Of a stretch of 64,000 bases of DNA, positions 34,820 through 42,448 are shown one piece after another. The position numbers and the translations under genes were made by a program. This stretch comes from CAZWAP01 sp964632005. Its GTDB lineage: Bacteria; Planctomycetota; Phycisphaerae; Sedimentisphaerales; Anaerobacaceae. The stretch's first letter is position 1; each line of letters starts with the position of its first letter. Below the pieces are notes generated by a model. It worked only from the letters and a program-made list of their open reading frames with translations, was not told the origin of the DNA and made no database searches. The stretch lies in the NCBI GenBank assembly GCA_964632005.1, contig CAZWAP010000004.1, positions 38,705-102,704 of the forward strand, read 5' to 3'.

Positions 34820-35893
34820 TCAAACCCGACTCGAAGCAAGATGTTTGGCGATGCTGGCGCGGTCCGGGTTCTGGATTACCCCTCTTTCGGTGATAATAGC
34901 CGAGATATCTCGCGCATCGGTTACGTCAAAGGCCGGGTTCCACACCGCCACGTTATCCGGAGCGGTTTGTTTGCCAGCAAAGTGCCTTACCTCGTCGGCT
35001 GATCTTTGCTCAATCGGTATATCGGCGCCGCTTCTTATAGTCAGATCGAATGTACTCGATGGGGCCGCGATATAGAACGGGATGCCGTGCTCCCTGGCAA
35101 GGATGCTCAGGCTGTAGGTGCCTATCTTGTTGGCCGTATCCCCGTTTGCTGCGATCCTGTCGGCGCCGGTGATCACAGCCTGTACCTTGTTCTGCTTCAT
35201 CAACCAACCGGCCATATCATCGCAAATCACCACCACATCGACGCCGGCCTGCTGCAGCTCCCACGCCGTCAGGCGCGCACCCTGCAGCAATGGTCTGGTC
35301 TCATCTGCGTAAACCCTGAATTTCCTGCCGTTCTTGTGTGCTTCGAAAATCACCGACAATGCCGTACCCTGCCCGGCCGTCGCCAGCGCGCCGGCATTGC
35401 AATGAGTGAGGACGCCCGTGTTGTCTTTTATAAAGCGCTGGCCATTTCGGCCGATCCGGCGGCACATCTCTACGTCCTCACGGCAAATCTCGTGGGCCTG
35501 GGCGAGCACGAAACGCCGGAAATCGTCCAGGCCGGCCTGCGGATGCTCGAGTGCAAATTGCTCGGCCCTGCTGCGCACACGCTCCAGCGCCCAGAACAGA
35601 TTCACCGCCGTCGGACGAGACGAAGCGAGATAATCACACGAGCTATGCAAAGCCTCCAAGCCGGCCTCGACACTTGGGTCGAGGTCCGGCTTTTGCAAGC
35701 CGAGGACGAGACCGTAAGCAGCCGAGACTCCTATCGCCGGGGCACCACGCACCGCCAGCGTCTTTATGGCCTCGTAAACCTCACTTACGTCCGCGCAGCG
35801 GATTCTGACGTATTCAGCCGGCAAGAGCCGCTGGTCAGCAAGCTCCAGGAACCCGTCGATGTCACCGACCCATTTGAGCGCTCGAACAATCAC
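34820..35893 (-). CDS. mtnA: 5-methylthioribose-1-phosphate isomerase
   Basis: MtnA isomerises methylthioribose-1-phosphate in methionine salvage. The 357-aa protein carries LAVRGAPAIGVSAAYGLVLG, the catalytic-Cys motif TGVLTHCNAGALATAGQGTA and the catalytic-Asp motif ITGADRIAANGDTANKIGTY, then PFYIAAPSSTFDL. The eIF2B-related fold is clear. A GTG start at 35893 follows GGAGG at good spacing. No other methionine salvage gene is here. It is co-directional with a flavoprotein gene 58 bases upstream and the methyltransferase-glycosyltransferase fusion downstream. Confidence 0.92.
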   Translation of the reverse strand: MIVRALKWVGDIDGFLELADQRLLPAEYVRIRCADVSEVYEAIKTLAVRGAPAIGVSAAYGLVLGLQKPDLDPSVEAGLEALHSSCDYLASSRPTAVNLFWALERVRSRAEQFALEHPQAGLDDFRRFVLAQAHEICREDVEMCRRIGRNGQRFIKDNTGVLTHCNAGALATAGQGTALSVIFEAHKNGRKFRVYADETRPLLQGARLTAWELQQAGVDVVVICDDMAGWLMKQNKVQAVITGADRIAANGDTANKIGTYSLSILAREHGIPFYIAAPSSTFDLTIRSGADIPIEQRSADEVRHFAGKQTAPDNVAVWNPAFDVTDARDISAIITERGVIQNPDRASIAKHLASSRV

Positions 35894-35951
35894 GGCAACT
35901 GCCTCCAGTACCCGTTGCGGCTTCTGGCTCCGTTATCGACTATCTGCGCCG

Positions 35952-37982
35952 CTACCTGTAGATTTTTCCCTCCCTGTAGTCCCGCCACGCCGGCTCGAAG
36001 GGCTTCCTGGTTCGCGGCATCGTCCGGACCGGGACGTTGCGGCAGCGGAACAGGTCCGGCTCTTGCCCGTCGTACTCAACCTGCAGCACAAAATCCCGCA
36101 AGGACGTGTTCTCCGGCTTGAACTTGAGGGGCCTTTTGTGGTCGTTGAGTACGTCCGGGTGTATCTCAAGGCCGTTTTCATCCAGCACCAGATGTGACCC
36201 CCTCGAGCCACTGCCCTGTTCGAGAAGCGCAACGATCGCCTTGAGGTATGCAACACTGGCCAGAGCAAGATGCTCGGCGCGAACGGCCCGTATGACATCG
36301 CCCGGCCCCGGCGCTTTCAAGCCAAGCCGCTGAATGTTTCGATAAAGCTCGATAGCTTCTCGCAACGCCCTGCGGGCGTCGCTGAGGGATCGGATATGTC
36401 CGGCCGAGTTGCTCATACGCATCTGGATTTCGCTTACGGTCTCTTTCGGTGCCGGGCCAGTCGAACCCTTGTAACTTTCCAATCTGGCGATCAACTGGTT
36501 CAACTGGCGGTCAATCTCGGAGCTGGCCTGGGCGTAGTCGGGCAGATCGCAGCCATAAACGTTTACGATGTACTCGGCCGCCCGCAGACCACCGACCTGG
36601 CCGGCGTTGAGTGCCGAGCCGCCCGGCCGTTTCACACCGTGTGTACCGGCCATCTCTCCTATCACAAATGTGCCCGGCACGCTGGACTGCCACCACTTAT
36701 CGACGGCAAAGCCGCCGTTGTTGTGTTGTGCGCAGACGGCGATCTCGAGCGGCTCGGCGTACAAGTCGATGCCGTTTTCCCTGTATATCTCAATGGCCGG
36801 CGGGTTCATCGCAAAAAGCCGTTCGATGGGCACATCCTGAAGGGCGCCGGCCTTGCTGAGGTATTCGCGGGCCTCCGGCTGAAGCTCTTCGATCGCAAAG
36901 GCCCGCATAGAATCGCTGCCGACCGGGTTGCGTCGAAAATCCAGGAAGACCCGCCTGCCCTTTTGCGTTTCATTGAATACCAGAACGTCTATCAGCGACG
37001 ATTGCAAATTCTCGATCCGCTGTGGATCGAAGGGCCACTGGTAGCCTTTTAGAAAGATGTTCGTCGCCATCTTGCTCATCGACGTGAAGTAATCCGCCAG
37101 GAACTCCCGCTCGTCGGAGCCTTTTGAATCCGTGCTGAAGATCCGCGGAATCGCCTGCATATAAGTGCCCGAGACGTTCCAGCGGAACTTGATGCTGGCC
37201 AGGCCAAATTGCGACTCGGTAAGGTTCTCGGCGACCAGGCCTGCTTTGAAGGCAAGGCCGTGGATACCGACCTGGCCCTTCGGGTAAACGCTCATCCGGT
37301 AAAGCTCGCCCGGCCCGCCCGCAGCCAGAACGATGTTTGCGCCGAGAAAAACGTTTATGCCGAAGCTTGATTCATCGATCGCCTCCTTATCGAGGGTAAC
37401 TACTCCGACGATGCGCCTGGCTCGTCCCGAGTCGACTGCCAGCAGGTGCGCAACCTCCTGTTTGTCGGCTATTTTTATGCCGTATCGCTCGACCTGTCTT
37501 TGCAGGGACTCGCTCATAAATCGGCTGGTCTTGGGCCCGGCCGAGGTCGCTCGCCCGGAAGGGTCGTGGTCGGTCTTGTATCCGATAAAGCAGCCCATAT
37601 CATCGGTCGGAAACGGTACGCCCAGCTGCACCAGGTGGTAGAATTCCCGCAGCGATCCTACGGCCTCGGCAAGGGCCAGGTCGCCGTGGCAGCAGCCCGC
37701 GGTGGTCAGCGCGGCCGCGAATTCCTCGGCGCTGTCGGGCACATCCGGGCTGGTACCCAGCTTGTAATAGGTCTGCTTGTCTGAGCCGCTCATCCGCGAG
37801 GCGCCTAACCCGAGTCCGCCTGTTACCACCACGACCCGATCCTGTGGATTCGCAACGCCCTTTCGGCTCATAAATTCGTAGAGGTGTACCGCGCAATTCA
37901 TTCCGGCGGCGCCGGCACCGACTATCACCGTGTTGTAACGATGAAAGGTTACGGCCTGATTTGCGAGCTGCCTGGTTTCCAC
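35952..37982 (-). CDS. FAD-dependent oxidoreductase of the fumarate-reductase flavoprotein type
   Basis: A 676-aa flavoprotein of unknown substrate. The FAD loop is NTVIVGAGAAGMNCAVHLYE (about 17-36). Later come FLGANIVLAAGGPGELYRM, HNNGGFAVDKWWQSS and the FAD-binding end motif GTFVIGEMAGTHGVKRPGG with SALNAGQVGGLRAAEY. A helical C-terminal domain follows from about residue 510. The layout is that of succinate dehydrogenase/L-aspartate oxidase-like enzymes, but the substrate residues of those enzymes are not evident. GTG at 37982 is the only suitable start. It is downstream of an aldolase, an SDR and an OYE/GltD-like fusion, all leftward, so it is probably one step of a shared catabolic route. 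Confidence 0.78.
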   Translation of the reverse strand: METRQLANQAVTFHRYNTVIVGAGAAGMNCAVHLYEFMSRKGVANPQDRVVVVTGGLGLGASRMSGSDKQTYYKLGTSPDVPDSAEEFAAALTTAGCCHGDLALAEAVGSLREFYHLVQLGVPFPTDDMGCFIGYKTDHDPSGRATSAGPKTSRFMSESLQRQVERYGIKIADKQEVAHLLAVDSGRARRIVGVVTLDKEAIDESSFGINVFLGANIVLAAGGPGELYRMSVYPKGQVGIHGLAFKAGLVAENLTESQFGLASIKFRWNVSGTYMQAIPRIFSTDSKGSDEREFLADYFTSMSKMATNIFLKGYQWPFDPQRIENLQSSLIDVLVFNETQKGRRVFLDFRRNPVGSDSMRAFAIEELQPEAREYLSKAGALQDVPIERLFAMNPPAIEIYRENGIDLYAEPLEIAVCAQHNNGGFAVDKWWQSSVPGTFVIGEMAGTHGVKRPGGSALNAGQVGGLRAAEYIVNVYGCDLPDYAQASSEIDRQLNQLIARLESYKGSTGPAPKETVSEIQMRMSNSAGHIRSLSDARRALREAIELYRNIQRLGLKAPGPGDVIRAVRAEHLALASVAYLKAIVALLEQGSGSRGSHLVLDENGLEIHPDVLNDHKRPLKFKPENTSLRDFVLQVEYDGQEPDLFRCRNVPVRTMPRTRKPFEPAWRDYREGKIYR

Positions 37983-38166
37983 GACTATTCTCTTCTCGGT
38001 CTACATCGCGCTCGAGGCACCGCCGGGGCTGAACGAACAAACATAACCCTCAACAACCGCCACAAGCAAGTTCCAAACTCAAGTGCCAAACTCGACGAGA
38101 TTGCGACTTGACCTATCCTGCCTGATAGGGACCCTGTCATTCGCCAAGCGGCCGGCTCATCTGCTG

Positions 38167-38952
38167 CTACGGAACGTTGAAATCCCTGCCGGTGACTTTT
38201 GCAATCTGCTCGATCGAAGCACCGGCAAAATCAATCTCACCGTATTTCTCGCCGCGCACCGTGTCTATTAACTGCTTGACCGCTGTGAATTCCTTCGCCA
38301 GGAGGTCGTAGTCCTGCTCCTCTACGATCTTCGCCATCGTTGTCGGCTCGATTATGCTGAACGACCCGCCCAACACCAGGACCCCGACCTCGACGTAATC
38401 GGCGATATTCGTTACGTTCGTCCCGCCCATGGGCACCAGGCTTACAGTCTTATGAAGTGGTGCATCGATCGCCTTGATAAAAGCAGGCCCGCCGAGCTGC
38501 CTGGCCGGGAAGACCTTGCAGAGATTCGCCCCCCTGGCGAACTGCTCGGCCACCTCGCCGGCGGTGCCGCAACCCGGTATCATCAGCAGCCGGCCGGCGA
38601 ACTTTGCGTAACTGGCGTCCCTGAAACCAACGGCCGAGACAAGGTAGCACGCCCCCGCTTCGGCTGCCTGTTCCACCGAGGGCAAGGGGTCATCGGGATG
38701 GGTTCTGTTGTACGCATCGAGCATCCTGGGCTGATCGACCAGGCTCGCTACCCCTGCTACGAACTCTGGCAGTTCCTTGCGGAGCCGAGATAGCTTCTCC
38801 AACGGTCGGCTTATCCGACAGGTTACCTCCACATTGTTCACGCCGGCCCGGATAAGTGCCTCGGCCGTCCTGACTATATCGAGCTTGTCCTGATTGAAAA
38901 CCAGGACAAAGCCGTCCCGCAGCAGGGTCGTAAGTGTGCTTTTTATGTCCAT
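38167..38952 (-). CDS. KDPG/KHG aldolase-family protein
   Basis: A 261-aa class I aldolase of the 2-keto-3-deoxy-6-phosphogluconate type. The Schiff-base Lys is in GANLCKVFPARQLGGP (Lys146) and the catalytic Glu in NNVEVTCRISRP (Glu42). The phosphate-site region is LLMIPGCGTAGEVAEQ, and LVPMGGTNVTNIADYVEVGV follows. It is about 50 residues longer than E. coli Eda, with an extra C-terminal helical stretch. No edd gene is nearby, so the substrate may be another 2-keto-3-deoxy acid. Its start lies one base after the SDR stop, indicating translational coupling. Confidence 0.82.
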   Translation of the reverse strand: MDIKSTLTTLLRDGFVLVFNQDKLDIVRTAEALIRAGVNNVEVTCRISRPLEKLSRLRKELPEFVAGVASLVDQPRMLDAYNRTHPDDPLPSVEQAAEAGACYLVSAVGFRDASYAKFAGRLLMIPGCGTAGEVAEQFARGANLCKVFPARQLGGPAFIKAIDAPLHKTVSLVPMGGTNVTNIADYVEVGVLVLGGSFSIIEPTTMAKIVEEQDYDLLAKEFTAVKQLIDTVRGEKYGEIDFAGASIEQIAKVTGRDFNVP

Positions 38953-38953
38953 T

Positions 38954-39724
38954 TTACAATCTTTTCAGGTGGAATCCCCCGTCAACGTCTATCACGCAGC
39001 CCGTCGAAAAATCCAGCCTGCCCTCTGCAATCGCCCCGAGTGCTTTGGCGACGTCTTCGGGCTTGCCCCACCGCCTGATCGGCGTCAGACCGTCGGCTAT
39101 CAGCCCGTCGTATTTGTCCTTGACGGCGCTTGTCATATCAGTCTCGATTATGCCGGGACTGATTTCGAAAACACCGATATTATATTCGCCCAACCTGTCC
39201 GCATAAAGCGCGGTCATCATCCGCAGCCCGGCCTTGCTGATGCAGTATTCGCCCCGCAAAGGCGAGCTGGTGTACGCGGAAATCGAGCCGATATTGACGA
39301 TCCGGTACGGCCGGTCCGGATGTGCACCTCTCTGTTCGATCATCCACCGGGCGACCAGTTGAGTCAGGAAATACGGCCCCTTGAGGTTTATCCCTACCAC
39401 CCTGTCAAAGCTCTCTTCGGTCGCGTCGAGGATGTCAAGACGTTCGAGGGGCGCGACCCCGGCGTTGTTCACTAACATATCACACCTGCCGAACGCCGCC
39501 CTGGTTGCCTCCACGAGTCGCCGACGGGCCTGCGAATCGCTGATGTCACCCCGGACAAACTCGCAACGCGCGCCGAGCCTCTCGGCCTCGGTCTTGGCCG
39601 TGGGGGCGGCATCTTGAAGGCGGTTGATTACAAGGTCGTATCCCAACGACGCCAGCTCAAGCGCGATAGCCCTGCCTATACCGCGAGCCGCCCCGGTAAC
39701 AATCGCTACGGGCCTTTCTGCCAT
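38954..39724 (-). CDS. Short-chain dehydrogenase/reductase
   Basis: A 256-aa NAD(P)-dependent SDR. The cofactor motif is VAIVTGAARGIGRAIALELA; MLVNNAGVAP is the NNAG motif; the catalytic SYK triad appears as NIGSISAYTSSPLRGEYCISK. Substrate class is undetermined; such proteins are often labelled 3-oxoacyl-ACP reductase by similarity only. Next to an aldolase of sugar-acid type, a sugar or sugar-acid dehydrogenase is the more likely role. ATG at 39724 lies inside the end of the upstream fusion gene (19-base overlap). AAGGACC stands before the start. Confidence 0.85.
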   Translation of the reverse strand: MAERPVAIVTGAARGIGRAIALELASLGYDLVINRLQDAAPTAKTEAERLGARCEFVRGDISDSQARRRLVEATRAAFGRCDMLVNNAGVAPLERLDILDATEESFDRVVGINLKGPYFLTQLVARWMIEQRGAHPDRPYRIVNIGSISAYTSSPLRGEYCISKAGLRMMTALYADRLGEYNIGVFEISPGIIETDMTSAVKDKYDGLIADGLTPIRRWGKPEDVAKALGAIAEGRLDFSTGCVIDVDGGFHLKRL

Positions 39725-42399
39725 ATTCGTGGTCCTTCTTGACTGTCGCATTGCCGTTTTAGAAAATCGTCTATCTCCCGGGCGGCCTGCATACCATCGG
39801 CCACCGCTGCGACCACCGTGGAGGGCCCCCTCACGATATCACCGCCTGCAAAGACACCTGCTCGCGAGGTCGCCATTGAGCCTGGTCGCGTGCTGATAAG
39901 TCCGTCCCTCAATTCAACGCCGGGCAGCATCCGGCCCAGCTCCGGCGGGCTGCGCTGTCCTATCGCCTCTATGACAATATCCATATCAAGCTCGTAAGCG
40001 CTGGATCTTATCGGTTCCGGGCTGCGTCGCCCCGAGGCGTCCAGCCGGCCCAGCCGGGTCGGACATACACGCACACCGACCAGCTTGCCGTCCCTGGTAC
40101 AAAGGCCTGTCGGCTGCGTCAATATCAGAAAATGCACTCCCTCGGCCATTGCCCTATCCCGCTCGGAGGGCCAGGCCGGCATCTCCTTGAACGATCGGCG
40201 GTATATCACATAGACATCCTCGGCACCGAGTCGCCCGGCAGTTGTCGCCGCGTCCATAGCCGTATTTCCACCACCGATAACGGCCACCTTCTTGCCGGCC
40301 ACATCTACCTGATCGGAGTCTCTGGCAGCGCTAAGAAACTCCAATGCACTCCACAGCCCCTCAATGTCCCGGCCTCGCTCATTCGCCCTGACCGACTGCG
40401 GCAGCCCCATCCCGACAAACGCGGCGTCGAAACCCTCGGCCATAATCGCATCGAGATTGAATTCGGCGTCCAGCTGCCTGCCCAATCGCAACGACATTCT
40501 ATCTGTCGGCACATCGCTGAAGACTGCGGCCAGTTCCCTCCCCAGCGAGTCGCTCTGGCGGTCCTCCGGGATCACCGAGGCGACCATCCCGCCCAATTCC
40601 GTGTTGCCGTCGAATACAGCCACGCTGTGGCCGGCCTCGAGCAGCTTGGCGGCGCACGCAAGTCCCGCCGGGCCGGCGCCGATTATAGCCACACTCTTGC
40701 CCGTCCGGCTCTTGGGCAATCGCAACCTGGACCAACCGTTCTTGTTGGCCTGCTCGGCCAGGTATCTTTGGATCCCGGCGATCGGCAGAGAACCGTCGCC
40801 GATCAACCCCTCCAGGCAACCGCCCTGACACTGCTGCTCGACGGGGCAGAGCCACGCGCAGACCTCCGGAAATATATTAGATTCCCTCAACACCTCATAA
40901 GCTGTCCGGTCCTCGCCTTCGAGGAACAGGCTGATGAATCGGGGGATGTCAATACCCGCCGGGCACGCCAATTGGCAGGTCGGCTCCTGGCATTTCCGGC
41001 ACGACTGAGCCAGGCGCACAAGGTTCTGCCGGTCGCTCAGGCGTCCACGCTCGAAGATCGGCCCGTAGACCTCGTTGTCCCGCACCACGCAGCCAGCCAT
41101 ACCTCCGTCACGCATTATCTGCGTGCACGCACTACAGCTCACGCAGACCTTCCGTGGGTACATCCGCCCGTCCCGGATTATATCCCTGGCGAAGTCCGGA
41201 TATGCGAAGGCCATCCGCCCCACCCCCGCCACGCTCACCAGGCCGCCGGCCTTGTTGGCGGCGGCAACGTTGGCAAAGAGGGTCCGCAGCCAACTATAGC
41301 CGGTCCCCACGACCGCAATATCAGGAAATTGCTTCTGGATCTCACCAGCCAGGCCGACCAACCTGGCCACGCCCACCAGCGGGTGCTCCGGTTCTTCGTA
41401 GCTGCCGACTATCGGCTCATTGAACGGCCTGCCGATGTGGGGGTTGTAATAAGGATTTGCCGCTGTGACGTTGATCAGCCTGACGCCCCGTTGTCGTAAA
41501 AGGCCGATCAGTTTCTTCGGCTCGCTAAGATCCGGCTTGCTGTAATCGTCCCGGTCGACGCCCCATCCATAGGGATACGGTATCGCGTCGTAAACGCCCA
41601 GCCGGGTGACAACCGCCTTGTCTTCACCAAGCTCGCGGTGAATCTTGTCGATAACCTCCAACAGGAATCTGGTGCGGTTCTCGAACGAACCGCCGTACCT
41701 GCCCTGCCTGTTGTAACAGGCGAAAAGCTCGTTGATAAGATAACCGTGACAGGACTTCACATCGACGGCGTCAAAGCCTACCTCAAAGGCGACCCTCGCG
41801 GCCTCGACGTAGGCATCCTGGAGCTCGTCGAGGTACTCGTCGGTTACGGTGGGCCAGTCTTTTCGTATTCTGCTGGGTCTGTTCGGGTCGGGTTTTGCCT
41901 GCGGAATCATCGGGTCACGATACGGGTCTCGCTGGGGGATCACAGGCTGCGGGTGACCTTCGGGCTTGCTGTATCGGCCGGAGTGCGTCAGCTGAATCAC
42001 CAGGACCGGCCTGTGTCCGGCGCCCATGCTCTCGGCGGCGACTTGGCGGATCCTCCTGACCAGCGAGGCGAAGGCCCCTTTACTTTTTTCGTTGAGCCAT
42101 AATTGCCGCGGGTTCGCGCGGGCCTCGGGGACGACCGCCGTCGCCTCGACCCATATCAAGCCCGCTCCCCCTGCGGCGAACCTCTCGTATCGCCTTACGG
42201 TCAGCTTGCCCGGCCGACCCTCCGGATCGCCGTCGCAGCCCTCCATAGGATGCACGGCGAGGGAATTCGGTATCAGCAGACTATCGAGCCTGACCGGCTG
42301 GGCCAATATGGAAACGTCCTCTGCAGCATCCAAAGCCACCCCGAGCCGCTCACCCAATTCCTTCAAGTCCCCGAGGCTGCGAAGTCGAAACTCCCACAT
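39706..42399 (-). CDS. Fusion: old-yellow-enzyme-like barrel plus GltD-like Fe-S/FAD reductase
   Basis: An 897-aa flavoprotein of three parts. Residues about 30-410 are an OYE/2,4-dienoyl-CoA reductase-type TIM barrel (PNSLAVHPMEGCDGD; AFEVGFDAVDVKSCHGYLIN; GRYGGSFENRTRFLLE). A Cys cluster CVSCSACTQIMRDGG follows near 417. Residues about 465-550 resemble the N-terminal Fe-S domain of glutamate synthase beta subunit (CRKCQEPTCQLACPAG; CAWLCPVEQQCQGGCL). Residues about 565-890 are a tandem FAD/NAD(P) reductase (AIIGAGPAGLACAAKLLEAG; VAVIGGGNTAMDAATTAG). It probably passes NAD(P)H electrons to the barrel flavin. ATG at 42399 avoids overlap with uvrA. First gene of the SDR-aldolase-flavoprotein set. 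Confidence 0.85.
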   Translation of the reverse strand: MWEFRLRSLGDLKELGERLGVALDAAEDVSILAQPVRLDSLLIPNSLAVHPMEGCDGDPEGRPGKLTVRRYERFAAGGAGLIWVEATAVVPEARANPRQLWLNEKSKGAFASLVRRIRQVAAESMGAGHRPVLVIQLTHSGRYSKPEGHPQPVIPQRDPYRDPMIPQAKPDPNRPSRIRKDWPTVTDEYLDELQDAYVEAARVAFEVGFDAVDVKSCHGYLINELFACYNRQGRYGGSFENRTRFLLEVIDKIHRELGEDKAVVTRLGVYDAIPYPYGWGVDRDDYSKPDLSEPKKLIGLLRQRGVRLINVTAANPYYNPHIGRPFNEPIVGSYEEPEHPLVGVARLVGLAGEIQKQFPDIAVVGTGYSWLRTLFANVAAANKAGGLVSVAGVGRMAFAYPDFARDIIRDGRMYPRKVCVSCSACTQIMRDGGMAGCVVRDNEVYGPIFERGRLSDRQNLVRLAQSCRKCQEPTCQLACPAGIDIPRFISLFLEGEDRTAYEVLRESNIFPEVCAWLCPVEQQCQGGCLEGLIGDGSLPIAGIQRYLAEQANKNGWSRLRLPKSRTGKSVAIIGAGPAGLACAAKLLEAGHSVAVFDGNTELGGMVASVIPEDRQSDSLGRELAAVFSDVPTDRMSLRLGRQLDAEFNLDAIMAEGFDAAFVGMGLPQSVRANERGRDIEGLWSALEFLSAARDSDQVDVAGKKVAVIGGGNTAMDAATTAGRLGAEDVYVIYRRSFKEMPAWPSERDRAMAEGVHFLILTQPTGLCTRDGKLVGVRVCPTRLGRLDASGRRSPEPIRSSAYELDMDIVIEAIGQRSPPELGRMLPGVELRDGLISTRPGSMATSRAGVFAGGDIVRGPSTVVAAVADGMQAAREIDDFLKRQCDSQEGPRIWQKGP

Positions 42400-42448
42400 C
42401 TGCGCATTCCCCTGCACGGCAGCCCGCCGCGTGATCGGCACCGCGCTG

